Assembly (NCBI RefSeq): GCF_016031655.1
Contig: NZ_JACCHQ010000001.1
Span: 434,001-498,000, forward strand
Reading direction: 5' to 3'
Length of the DNA: 64,000 bases
Origin: Bradyrhizobium glycinis
GTDB taxonomy: Bacteria; Pseudomonadota; Alphaproteobacteria; Rhizobiales; Xanthobacteraceae
In this document: one piece after another, positions 1-7,801 of the stretch
How positions within the stretch are numbered: the stretch's first letter is position 1
Layout: each line of letters starts with the position of its first letter
The notes under the pieces: model-generated
Databases searched by the model: none
What the model was told of the DNA's origin: nothing
What the model saw: only the letters and a program-made list of their open reading frames with translations
Program-made: the position numbers and the translations under genes

Positions 1-2
1 TC

Positions 3-797
3 GCGCATACCGGGCCGATCACACGTACGGTGGCAGACGCTGCGCTGACGCTGGAGATCATCGCCGGCTACGATATGCGCGATGCCGCAAGCCTTCCCGT
101 GCCATCCCGCCGCTTCGATACCGGCGCCGCAGCATTGAACGGCGTTCGCGTCGCCGCCAGCGTCGATCTCGGTTATGCCGCCGTCAGTCCCGACGTGACG
201 GCCGCATTCGGCAAGGCGCTCGCCATTCTCGATTCCTGCGGTGCGCAGGTCACCATGGATGGCCCCGGTCTCGATCCCGGCATTCTGGAGCATACGCTGA
301 AGCCGATCGCCTTCACCGAGCAGGCGGCGGCCGTCGCGGGCAGGACCACGGCCGATCTCGCCGGCTCCGAGGCCGCCTATCGCGATGTCGTCGGCATCGG
401 CCGGCGCTACAGCGGCACGGACTACGTCGAGGCAGGCTATCGCCGCGGGCAGGCGCGCAACGCCTTTGTCAAACTGTTCGAGCGCGTCGATGCCCTGGTG
501 ACGCCGACTGTCGCGGTGACTGCGTTCGAGGCCGGCCAGATCGGCGTCGGCAAGATCGATGGGCGCGAGGTCGATCCGCATCTCGGCTGGTCGCCCTTCA
601 CTTGGCCGATCAATCTCGCCGGCCTTCCGGCGGCAACGCTGCCGTGCGGATTCGACCGCGACGGAATGCCGATCGGGCTTCAAATCGTCGCGCCATGGCT
701 CGACGAGCCCACCATCTTCCGCATCGCCGCCGCGTTCGAAGCGGCACAACCCTGGGCGAAGTTCTGGCCGCAGCTGGCGCTGCGCCGGAAAGCGTGA
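3..797 (+). CDS. Amidase-signature family protein, C-terminal part (5' end outside window)
   Basis: The reading frame is already open at the window edge and encodes 264 residues up to TGA at 795-797. It begins with the amidase-signature stretch HTGPITRTVADAALTLEIIAG and ends with GLPAATLPCGFDRDGMPIG and LQIVAPW, both typical of the C-terminal half of GatA/AtzF/aryl-acylamidase-like enzymes. The Ser-Ser-Lys catalytic region must lie upstream of the window. Known members hydrolyse amide bonds; the substrate cannot be told from this part. A GTG at 30 could be taken for a start, but the family match continues upstream of it, so the gene is partial. It converges on the LysR gene and is separated from it by repeats. 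Confidence 0.85.
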   Translation, partial: AHTGPITRTVADAALTLEIIAGYDMRDAASLPVPSRRFDTGAAALNGVRVAASVDLGYAAVSPDVTAAFGKALAILDSCGAQVTMDGPGLDPGILEHTLKPIAFTEQAAAVAGRTTADLAGSEAAYRDVVGIGRRYSGTDYVEAGYRRGQARNAFVKLFERVDALVTPTVAVTAFEAGQIGVGKIDGREVDPHLGWSPFTWPINLAGLPAATLPCGFDRDGMPIGLQIVAPWLDEPTIFRIAAAFEAAQPWAKFWPQLALRRKA

Positions 798-801
798 GCT
801 A

Positions 802-850
802 GAGCATGATCCGGAAAAGTGTGTGGCGGTTTTCCGAGAAGATCATGCTC
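802..850. repeat. Intergenic palindromic repeat, GAGCATGATC type, copy 1
   Basis: The ten-base arms GAGCATGATC (802-811) and GATCATGCTC (841-850) are perfect inverted repeats, with a second inner pair GGAAAA/TTTTCC. A relative with the same outer arms and the same right-hand inner sequence lies at 22030-22093. Such elements are scattered in Bradyrhizobium-type genomes. Here it sits just after the amidase stop codon, where the transcript could fold into a hairpin. Confidence 0.8.
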
Positions 851-861
851 AAGCAATAACC

Positions 862-902
862 TAAAGCGCGATGACGATTTATCCTAGTCTCATCGCACTT
901 TA
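862..902. repeat. Second palindrome between convergent genes (possible bidirectional terminator)
   Basis: TAAAGCGCGATGA (862-874) pairs with TCATCGCACTTTA (890-902) with one mismatch. The right arm includes the LysR stop codon on the minus strand. The A/T ends flanking a GC stem between convergent genes fit a bidirectional terminator, but there is no long U tract, so this is inference. Confidence 0.5.
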
Positions 903-1799
903 GGACAGCTCGATCGGCGCGCCGCGGCCGCTCAGCTCTTCATCGAGCCGCAGATAGTGCGCGAGATAATCGTGCAGCGCGGTCGCTGCTTTCGAGGTCG
1001 CGCCGCTCGACTTGTAGAGCAAGAGCTCGATCTTCGGCAGCGGCGGCAGCCCCTCTTTCGGCCCGATCTCGCGCATCGCCGGCACCAGCGCGCTGCGGCC
1101 GAGCACGGTGACGGCCATGCCGGCGAAGGCTGCGGCCTGTAGGCCGCCGACGCTTTCGCTGACGCAGGCAATGCGCCAGCGCAAATTCGCCCGCTCCAGC
1201 GTGTCGATGGCGTAGTCGCGATAGATGTTGCCGGGCGGCAGGAGCGCCAGCGGAATTGGACGCTCCTGATGCGCGGCGGACTGCTCGCCGGTCATCCACA
1301 CCAGTTGCTCGCGCCGCACCACCTGGCCGCCGGTGAAATCATTCATACGGGTGACGAGCGCGATGTCGACATCGCCGCGCTTGACGAGGCCGACCAGCGG
1401 CGTCGACAGCGCGCAGTTGAGCTCGACCTGCACGCGCGGAAAGGATTTTCGGAACACGCTGAGGATCGACGGCAGCATGAACGCCGCATAGAGGTCGGGC
1501 GTGCCGAGCACGACCTGGCCCTCGATCTCCTGCGACGCCAATTGCGAGATCAGCTCGTCATGCAACCGCAGGATGGACTTGGCGTAGGTGAGAACGGTGG
1601 TGCCGTCATCGGTCAGCGTCAGCCTGCGGCCGCCATGCTCGAACAATTGCTTGCCGGTGAGCTCCTCCAATCGCTGCAATTGCAGCGTGATCGCCGGCTG
1701 GGTGCGGCCCAGCCGGCGCGCGGTCTCGGTGATGCTGCCGGTCTCCACCACCGAGATCAGCGACCGGAGCATGCGGATGTCGAGGCTGATGAGGTTCAT
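900..1799 (-). CDS. LysR-family transcriptional regulator
   Basis: 299 residues, normal length for LysR-type regulators. The N-terminal winged helix-turn-helix covers about residues 1-62 (LRSLISVVETGSITETARRL, then GRTQPAITLQLQRLEELTG). The rest is the type 2 periplasmic-binding-like effector domain, with the typical start of that domain near residue 90 (GQVVLGTPDLYAAF). Members bind T-N11-A sites and respond to a small molecule. No divergent partner is visible: the amidase gene is convergent and a binding-protein gene lies upstream on the same strand, so the target is not obvious. The start ATG at 1799 matches the family start. Confidence 0.9.
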   Translation of the reverse strand: MNLISLDIRMLRSLISVVETGSITETARRLGRTQPAITLQLQRLEELTGKQLFEHGGRRLTLTDDGTTVLTYAKSILRLHDELISQLASQEIEGQVVLGTPDLYAAFMLPSILSVFRKSFPRVQVELNCALSTPLVGLVKRGDVDIALVTRMNDFTGGQVVRREQLVWMTGEQSAAHQERPIPLALLPPGNIYRDYAIDTLERANLRWRIACVSESVGGLQAAAFAGMAVTVLGRSALVPAMREIGPKEGLPPLPKIELLLYKSSGATSKAATALHDYLAHYLRLDEELSGRGAPIELS

Positions 1800-1990
1800 G
1801 CGGCGTCCATGTCGCCCAGATTTTATGCAAGTTCCGTGCTACTGGCCGCCGAGCGGCAGTGCCCGGCCCTGCGATCTGAACGCGCATCCCGGTTGGAGCC
1901 CACATGTGTGCACCTGGTCCCGCTCTAGTCCCCCGTAAGTATGTGATAAATCCCTGGAATACCCGATGCTATCAAGGCGATGCAGCCCTG

Positions 1991-2827
1991 TCAGTTCGTC
2001 GGCCCATCCCCGCGGATCGCGAATGTCGTCGCCTTGAGCCTGGTCATGCCGAACTTGTCGAACAGCTTGTCATAGGTGCCGTCGGCGCGGATCGCGGTGA
2101 GGGCATCGGCCACCGCCTGGGCGAGCTGCTTGTCGCGGAAGGCGAAGGTGATGTCGGTGCCGGCGATATCGCGGACCCAGATCTTGGCGATCCCCTTCTG
2201 TTCGAGCGAGTTGGCGGTCTCGTTGATGTTGAGCGCGGCCTCGAGCTGACCGGCGCGCAGCGCCGCGGAGGTGGCGGTGACGGTGGTGAAGGTGCGCAGC
2301 TCGACCGGCTTGAGGCCCTTGGCTTCCATCGCCGTGCTGAACTCGCGCGCCTTGCGCTCGGTGTAGGTCGCAGATTCCACGCCGACCACGCGGCCGGCGA
2401 GGTCCTCGAACTTCTCCAGCTTCAGGCTGGAGGAGGGGTCGGTGTAGATGCTGATCGCCTGCTGCGCGTAAGGCACGAGGTACATCATCTTCGAGCGTTC
2501 CTCGGTCCAGAACAGGCCGGTGTTGATGGCATCGAACCGGCCGGAGCGCAGCGCCGGGATCATCGGCGGGAAGTCCATGCGCAGGAACACCGCCTCGACG
2601 CAGATGCGCTTGGCGATCTCGCGGGCGAGCTCGACGTTGAGGCCCTGCAGCTCGCCCTTGTCGTCGACGAATTGCTGCGGCGGCAGCGTCGGGTTGATCG
2701 ACATCTGCCATTTTGGCGGCTCGATCAGGCTGGAGGCCGGCACTTTCGGCGTGCAGGTCTGGGCACCGGCGGCCTGCGTCAGGCCGGCCAGAACGGCGAG
2801 GGCGGAGAAGGTTTTGGGAAATCGCAT
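1991..2827 (-). CDS. Family 3 extracellular solute-binding protein (polar amino acid type)
   Basis: 278 residues with a signal peptide (MRFPKTFSALAVLAGLTQ, cleavage near AGAQ). The mature part has the family 3 pattern: PPQQFVDDKGELQGLNVELA, RMDFPPMIPALRSGRFD, FWTEERSK. It is a clear paralogue of the protein at 13314-14150 (same length, shared NPTxPPQQFVD, INTG/VNTG and FWTEERSK stretches). It is the last gene of the leftward run lacI-tautomerase-ACAD-CoA transferase-MaoC, 71 bases after MaoC. No permease or ATPase lies beside it, so it probably delivers to the importer at 14170-15689. The ligand is unknown. Confidence 0.9.
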   Translation of the reverse strand: MRFPKTFSALAVLAGLTQAAGAQTCTPKVPASSLIEPPKWQMSINPTLPPQQFVDDKGELQGLNVELAREIAKRICVEAVFLRMDFPPMIPALRSGRFDAINTGLFWTEERSKMMYLVPYAQQAISIYTDPSSSLKLEKFEDLAGRVVGVESATYTERKAREFSTAMEAKGLKPVELRTFTTVTATSAALRAGQLEAALNINETANSLEQKGIAKIWVRDIAGTDITFAFRDKQLAQAVADALTAIRADGTYDKLFDKFGMTRLKATTFAIRGDGPTN

Positions 2828-2898
2828 CCGAATACTCCGATCAAAATCGTGGGTGGCAGAGGAGCCGTTCTCCGGTCCAAGTCTTCTTCATTGTCTCG

Positions 2899-3381
2899 TC
2901 ATGTGGCCGCCGCAGCACCGGCTTGCCGGGTCAGGATCAGCGAGATGTGGCGCGCTGCGGTCACCACCTCGTCGCGCTGGTTGAGGAGGTCGAGCGTCTC
3001 GACGACAATGCCGCGCGCGGGGTTTTTGGTCGGCCGCTTCTCGACGAAGCGGAAGCGGACGCGCAAGCTGTCGCCGGCGACGATGGGGCCCTTGAACTTC
3101 ACCTCGTCCCAGCCGAGCGAGGCGACCGAGGTCTCCTCATACAGCTTCAGCTCCGACTTCAGCCCCTCCATCAGCGACAGGCCGTACAGCCCGTGGCCGA
3201 TCACCGCAGGAAAGCCGCGGGAGCGCGCATAGGTGCCATCGACATGGAGCGGATGATGGTCGCGCGTGACGTCGGCGAAGGCCGCGATATCGGCCTCCGT
3301 CACGGTGTGCACGGCGGTCTCGAACTCCGCGCCGAGCGCGATGTCCTCGAAGCGGAGATTGATCGGGGTGCTCGTGTCCAT
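2899..3381 (-). CDS. MaoC-family (R)-hydratase / dehydratase
   Basis: 160 residues of hotdog fold. The hydratase-2 motif is visible in DVTRDHHPLHVDGTYARSRG with the following HGLYGLSL, matching the family pattern D-x4-H/N-P-x-H and the conserved G-H. Members hydrate trans-enoyl-CoA thioesters or dehydrate 3-hydroxyacyl-CoAs. The gene lies 8 bases after the CoA-transferase gene and 71 bases before the binding-protein gene in the same run. Two more hotdog proteins sit in the opposite arm of the divergon (11085, 11496), so the pathway probably has more than one hydration step or chain-length form. Confidence 0.88.
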   Translation of the reverse strand: MDTSTPINLRFEDIALGAEFETAVHTVTEADIAAFADVTRDHHPLHVDGTYARSRGFPAVIGHGLYGLSLMEGLKSELKLYEETSVASLGWDEVKFKGPIVAGDSLRVRFRFVEKRPTKNPARGIVVETLDLLNQRDEVVTAARHISLILTRQAGAAAAT

Positions 3382-3389
3382 GTTGATCC

Positions 3390-4973
3390 TCAGGCGACCT
3401 TGCGCGGCCGCGCCGGCAGCGCCTTGAAGCTCTGCGCGATTCCCATCGGCCCGGAGCGGAAGATGCGCGGGTCCATGTCCTTCAAATGCGGGCTGATGCG
3501 CGGCTTGAAACCCATATGGGCGAGGATGTCCTCTTCCAGCCGCACGCCGGGCGCGATCTCGGTCAGCGTCACGTGGCCGCTCTCCAGTTCGAACACGGCG
3601 CGCTCGGTGATGTAGCTGACATGCTGGCCGCGCTGCGCGGCAAGCGAGGCGCTGAAGCTGATCTGGCCGACCTCAGGCACGAACTTGCGGAAGGCGCCGT
3701 CGCGCCGGATCGCGAGGCGCCCGTTCTCGACGCCGATGTCGAACTTGCCGCCGGTCATGGTGCCGCTGAAGATCAGCCGCTTGGCGTTCTGGGTGATATC
3801 GATGAAGCCGCCGGAGCCGTCGCGGCGCTCGCCGAAACGGGTGACGTTGACGTTGCCTGTTGCGTCCACCTCGGCGAAGGAGAGGAAGGCGCAGGAGAGG
3901 CCGCCGCCGTCGTAGAAGTCGAACTGATAGGCCTGGTCGAGGATGACGCGCGGATTGATCGCGGTGCCGAATTCGCGGGCGTGCCCGGGCACGCCGCCGA
4001 CGACGCCGGACTCCACCGTCAGCGTGATCAGGTCGGAGATGCCTTCCTCGGCCGCGACATTCGGGATCATCGCGGAAATGCCGACGCCGAGATTGACGAC
4101 GTCGCGCGGGCGCAGCTCGAAGGCGGCCCGGCGCGCGATCACCCGTCGTTCGGTGAGCGGGTCGGGTGTGATCATCGCGACAGGAACCCGCGTCTCGCCG
4201 CAGCGCGCGGGGTCGTAAGTCGTGCCGTAGGTCTGCATCTGCTCGGGCTCGAGCACGACGTGGTCGATCAGGAAGCCGGGGATCTTAACCATCTGCGGAT
4301 GGATCGAGCCGCGCTTCACGATGCGCTTGACCTGGCAGATCACGGTTCCGCCGGCATTGTGCACGGCCTGCGCGATCGAGAGATCCTCGCGCGTCGTGCC
4401 CTCGTGCTCCATGCTGATATAGCCGTCCTCATCGGCCGAGGTGCCGCGGATGATAGCGACGTCGGGCGGGTTGGGGACGCGGTAGAGCAGCCAGGACTGG
4501 CCGTGCAACTCGAGCAGGTCGACCAGCGGCGCGGTAGTGCGCTTGTTCATGCGCCCGCCGTCCTGGCGCGGGTCCATGTAGGTGTTGAGGCCGACATGGG
4601 TGAGCACGCCCGGATGCTTGGCGGCCATGGCGCGGCAGAGCTGGCTCATCACGCCTTGCGGAAAATTGTAGGCGTCGATCAGCTCGTCGCGGACGAGGCG
4701 CATGAACGGCACCTGGAGCCCGAAATTGCCGCCGATGACGCGCGCGATCAGGCCTTCATGGGCGAGATGGCAGAGGCCCTTCTCGGTCACGGCGCCGACG
4801 CCGGTGATGTTGATCAGCGTCAGATTGTGCGGGCCCTGGCCGCCAAGGAAACGCTGCTCCAGCGCCTCGAGAATGGCTTCGGCGGCGCCGGTGCCGCCAT
4901 TGCCGCCGACGATCAGCGTGTCGGTGTCCCGGATGAGGCCTGCGGCCTCTTTCGCCGTGATGATGCTCAGCAT
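3390..4973 (-). CDS. Family I CoA-transferase (acetate/propionate CoA-transferase type)
   Basis: 527 residues, the length of fused alpha-beta family I enzymes such as propionate CoA-transferase. The first half has GGNGGTGAAEAILEALE, the second half has NLGVGISAMIPNVA and the active-site stretch TVESGVVGGVPG with the catalytic Glu at residue 321. Known members move CoA from acyl-CoA to a carboxylic acid through a glutamyl-CoA thioester. It is tightly packed between the acyl-CoA dehydrogenase (16 bases) and MaoC (8 bases), so it probably activates the pathway acid or recovers CoA. A separate family III enzyme lies in the other arm at 8723. Confidence 0.9.
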   Translation of the reverse strand: MLSIITAKEAAGLIRDTDTLIVGGNGGTGAAEAILEALEQRFLGGQGPHNLTLINITGVGAVTEKGLCHLAHEGLIARVIGGNFGLQVPFMRLVRDELIDAYNFPQGVMSQLCRAMAAKHPGVLTHVGLNTYMDPRQDGGRMNKRTTAPLVDLLELHGQSWLLYRVPNPPDVAIIRGTSADEDGYISMEHEGTTREDLSIAQAVHNAGGTVICQVKRIVKRGSIHPQMVKIPGFLIDHVVLEPEQMQTYGTTYDPARCGETRVPVAMITPDPLTERRVIARRAAFELRPRDVVNLGVGISAMIPNVAAEEGISDLITLTVESGVVGGVPGHAREFGTAINPRVILDQAYQFDFYDGGGLSCAFLSFAEVDATGNVNVTRFGERRDGSGGFIDITQNAKRLIFSGTMTGGKFDIGVENGRLAIRRDGAFRKFVPEVGQISFSASLAAQRGQHVSYITERAVFELESGHVTLTEIAPGVRLEEDILAHMGFKPRISPHLKDMDPRIFRSGPMGIAQSFKALPARPRKVA

Positions 4974-4989
4974 GAGCGCACTTCCCGCA

Positions 4990-6132
4990 TCACGCGGCCT
5001 CCTTCTCGACCTGGCGGGCGATGATCAGCCGCTGGATCTGGTTGGTGCCCTCGTAGATCTGGGCAAGGCGGACGTCGCGGAAGATCCGCTCGATGCGGTA
5101 TTCGCGCGAATAGCCGTTGCCGCCGTGGATCTGCAGCGCGTTGGAGACGTGCTTCATCGCCATGTCGGTGGTGAACAGCTTGGCCTGTGCCGCTTCCTTG
5201 GCGATCGGTTCGCCAGCATCGTGCAAGCGCGCGGCGTGGTGGATCAGGAGGCGTGCAGCCGCGATGTCGGTCGACATGTCCGCAAGCATGAACTGCACCG
5301 CCTGGAAGCCGATGATGGCCTGACCGAACTGCTTGCGGTCCCTGGCATAGGCCGTCGCGTCCTCGAACGCGGCCTGCGCCATGCCGAGCGCCATGGACGC
5401 CATCATCAGTCGGCTGAAGTTGAAATTGCTCATGGCCATCTTGAAGGCCTGGTTCTCCGGGCCCATCACGCTGTCGGAGGGCAGGCGCACGTCGGAGAAG
5501 GTGATCTGGCAGTCATCGAGGCCGTGCATGCCGAGCAGCTCTTCGTTCTTGCCGCGCGCGATGCCGGGCAGGGCGCCGTCGACGAGAAGACAGGAGATGG
5601 CGCGGTGGCCCGCATCCGCGCCGGTGCGCGCGAACACCATGATGCGGTCGGCGACGCCGCCGAGCGTCACCCAGGCCTTGGTGCCGTTGAGCCGCCAGCC
5701 ATTGCCCTCGCGCACCGCATTGGTGCGGATGCCAGCGACGTCGGAGCCGTGATCGGGCTCGGAGACGGCGGTCGCGGGAATGATGTCGCCGCTCAGGATT
5801 TTTGGGATCAGCGCCTTGTGTGCCTCGGTGCCGTGATGATCGAAGAACAGCACGGCCTCGACCGGGATTGCGAAGGCGTTGGCGACCGCGCCGGAGCAGC
5901 GTGCCAGCTCCTCCATGGCAATGCAGGCCGCGACCGCATCGAGGCCGGCGCCGCCAGCGCCCTCGCGCAGGCAGATGCCGAACAGGCCGAGATCGGCCAT
6001 GCCCTTGTAGAGGGCACGATCGAACCGGTCCTCGCGATCGATCGCGGCGGCGCGCGGCAAAATCTCTGCCTCGGCGAAGCGGCGGGCGGTCTCGCGCAGG
6101 GCCTTCTGGTCTTGGCTGTAGAAGCGGTCCAT
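4990..6132 (-). CDS. Acyl-CoA dehydrogenase
   Basis: 380 residues, full length for the family. Visible motifs: ALSEPDHGSDVA-like TAVSEPDHGSDVAGIRT in the middle domain, RKQFGQAIIGFQAVQFMLAD in the C-terminal helical domain, and YEGTNQIQRLIIARQ at the end with the usual catalytic Glu at 361. FAD-dependent alpha,beta-dehydrogenation of an acyl-CoA is expected, with electrons passed to ETF. It follows the tautomerase gene by 12 bases and precedes the CoA-transferase gene by 16. Its partner in the rightward arm (9910) is a different subfamily, having Asp at the catalytic position. Substrate unknown. Confidence 0.92.
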   Translation of the reverse strand: MDRFYSQDQKALRETARRFAEAEILPRAAAIDREDRFDRALYKGMADLGLFGICLREGAGGAGLDAVAACIAMEELARCSGAVANAFAIPVEAVLFFDHHGTEAHKALIPKILSGDIIPATAVSEPDHGSDVAGIRTNAVREGNGWRLNGTKAWVTLGGVADRIMVFARTGADAGHRAISCLLVDGALPGIARGKNEELLGMHGLDDCQITFSDVRLPSDSVMGPENQAFKMAMSNFNFSRLMMASMALGMAQAAFEDATAYARDRKQFGQAIIGFQAVQFMLADMSTDIAAARLLIHHAARLHDAGEPIAKEAAQAKLFTTDMAMKHVSNALQIHGGNGYSREYRIERIFRDVRLAQIYEGTNQIQRLIIARQVEKEAA

Positions 6133-6144
6133 GGCGTGCTCCCG

Positions 6145-6513
6145 TCAGTCGCTGGCGAGCTTGGAATCGTGGGAGACTTCGCTGCGGTCGCGATCGCAGA
6201 AGTAGACCGCGACGTCGTCGCCCGGCACGCCATAGGCGCTGCATACGGCGCGGGTTAACGCGATGGCGGCGGCGCGCCGCTCGGCCTCGCTGCGGCGGAA
6301 GGCGTGGACCTTCAGCAGGATGCGCTGGCCGGTGGCCTCGGCGCCAAACCTGCCGGCATGGGCGTAGTCATCCGGCGCAATGTTCAGGAAATAGAGCGTG
6401 ACCGTGTCAGCTGTCACGCCGAACGCCGACATCAGGCCGTCGGTCACCGACCGCGCCAGTGCGGCCTTGCGCTGGGCTGGAGCTTGCGGGGCGAGCACTT
6501 CGACATAGGGCAT
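6145..6513 (-). CDS. Tautomerase-superfamily protein, two fused 4-oxalocrotonate-tautomerase-like units
   Basis: 122 residues. After the initiator Met comes Pro-1 (MPYVEVLAP), the catalytic base of this superfamily once Met is removed. Two beta-alpha-beta units are visible, about residues 1-58 and 63-122, each with a helix followed by a VTLYF or VAVYF strand. The second unit lacks an N-terminal proline. It sits 3 bases downstream of lacI. Known relatives isomerise enol/keto acids, so it could interconvert a 2-hydroxyenoate and a 2-oxo acid in the pathway; this is inference. Confidence 0.8.
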   Translation of the reverse strand: MPYVEVLAPQAPAQRKAALARSVTDGLMSAFGVTADTVTLYFLNIAPDDYAHAGRFGAEATGQRILLKVHAFRRSEAERRAAAIALTRAVCSAYGVPGDDVAVYFCDRDRSEVSHDSKLASD

Positions 6514-6516
6514 TGA

Positions 6517-7614
6517 TCAGACCTTCGCGGATTTGGCCGCAGACGATTTGGATGAAGACGGTTTGGATTTCGCGGATCTCGCGGGGGCCGTGGCGTCTAT
6601 CCGGCGGCAGGAGTCGCGCTGGATCAGCCGGGCGCCGACGCGATATTCGCGCACGCCGTCACTGCCATTGCCCTTGCTATTTCCCTTGGCATCCATGCGA
6701 TGCAGCAGCCGGTCGACGGCGAGGTTGGCGAGATCACGTGCACCGTTGTCGACGATGCTGATCGCCGGGCGATGCCATTCAAACCACGGCATGTCCTCGT
6801 AGCAGAGCAGCGAGAGATCACCGGGAATGGCGATGTTCCGTTCCGCGGTGACGCGCAACACCCCGAGCGTTGCCTCGTGATTGGCGACGAAGATCGCGCT
6901 CGGCGGGCGGCGGAGGTCGAGCAGCTTGCGCGCGCAGGTCGCGCCGGTCTCGGGTACGTAGTGGCCGGCATGGATCAGCGCGTCGTCCCTGGCGATGCCG
7001 GCCTCGCGCAGCGCGCGGACATAGCCGGACAACCGTTCGCGGCCGGACGTGGTGTCCTGGCGGCCGACGATCAGTCCGATGCGCTTGTGCCCGAGCTCGA
7101 TCAAATGACGCGTGCCGAGATATGCGCCTTGCGGATCGTCGGCGAGCACGGTCTCGAGATCGGTCGCGTCGTCGCGCCGCACCAGGCAGACGATGGGCAC
7201 GTCCTTGGAGAGCGTCTCGAGCTGCGCGCCGTTCTTGCCTGTGGGCACCACGATCAGCCCATCGATGCGGTGGTCGACCAGCGTGGTGAGGGTGTCGCTC
7301 TCGGCTTGCGGATCGTCGCCGCCGATGCATAGAAGCATCTGATAGCCCAGCGCCTTCAGCCGCGCCTGCACCACTTCTGCCATCACCTGGAACGAGGCGT
7401 TGGTGAGATTGTGGACGAGAAGAGCCACGAGCCGCGACTGGCCGGTCTTCAATCCGCGCGCGATCGGGTTCGGCCGATAGCCGAGCTCGCGCGCGATGCG
7501 CACCAGGCGCTGCTGCGTACGTTCGCTGGTCAGGCCGGTTCCCGTCAGCGCCCGCGAAGCTGTGCTGACTGAAACGCGGGCCGCCTGTGCCACATCTTTG
7601 AGCGTGACGCTCAT
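6517..7614 (-). CDS. LacI-family transcriptional regulator
   Basis: 365 residues from the ATG at 7614. The frame is open further upstream, but the LacI N-terminal pattern starts here (SVTLKDVAQAARVSVSTASRAL), which fixes the start. The helix-turn-helix is followed by the hinge (GYRPNPIARGLKTGQSR) and the periplasmic-binding-like effector domain from about residue 60. Two copies of TGCAAACGATTGCA lie 18 and 105 bases upstream of the start, the classical LacI operator type. It is the first gene of the leftward catabolic run and divergent from the DapA-type gene at 7802, so it likely represses both arms and itself. The inducer is unknown. Confidence 0.93.
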   Translation of the reverse strand: MSVTLKDVAQAARVSVSTASRALTGTGLTSERTQQRLVRIARELGYRPNPIARGLKTGQSRLVALLVHNLTNASFQVMAEVVQARLKALGYQMLLCIGGDDPQAESDTLTTLVDHRIDGLIVVPTGKNGAQLETLSKDVPIVCLVRRDDATDLETVLADDPQGAYLGTRHLIELGHKRIGLIVGRQDTTSGRERLSGYVRALREAGIARDDALIHAGHYVPETGATCARKLLDLRRPPSAIFVANHEATLGVLRVTAERNIAIPGDLSLLCYEDMPWFEWHRPAISIVDNGARDLANLAVDRLLHRMDAKGNSKGNGSDGVREYRVGARLIQRDSCRRIDATAPARSAKSKPSSSKSSAAKSAKV

Positions 7615-7631
7615 CAAACCTGCCGATAAAC

Positions 7632-7645
7632 TGCAAACGATTGCA
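7632..7645. promoter_or_regulatory. LacI-type operator, site 1
   Basis: TGCAAACGATTGCA is a near-perfect palindrome with the central CG typical of LacI-family operators. It begins 18 bases upstream of the lacI start codon, a position suited to autoregulation and control of the leftward run. Confidence 0.75.
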
Positions 7646-7718
7646 GAAACGCTAAGAGCTTCTTTCACACTGATCAAGCTCAAAAAATGGATGGTGTTGC
7701 CCAATGCAGAGCCATTTA

Positions 7719-7732
7719 TGCAAACGATTGCA
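7719..7732. promoter_or_regulatory. LacI-type operator, site 2 (identical to site 1)
   Basis: The same 14-mer TGCAAACGATTGCA occurs again 87 bases from site 1 and about 70 bases upstream of the start chosen for the DapA-type gene. Two identical sites a few helical turns apart would allow both divergent promoters to be controlled together. Confidence 0.75.
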
Positions 7733-7801
7733 TAGAGCTTGCGGATATTCCGCAGGCGGCGCCCGTCGTCCGAATTCACCCGAGCGCCCGGTAGTACCTT
7801 G

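Noticed and set aside
1906..1913. A single GTGTGCAC upstream of the LysR gene
   Set aside because: It is isolated, without a second copy nearby and far from dusA; an octamer is expected to occur now and then by chance. It shows that the octamer alone is not diagnostic.
7739..7801. Upstream extension of aldolase 1 to 7739
   Set aside because: The added residues (MRIFRRRRPSSEFTR...) match nothing in the family and would place coding sequence over the promoter zone; ATG 7802 fits the family start.
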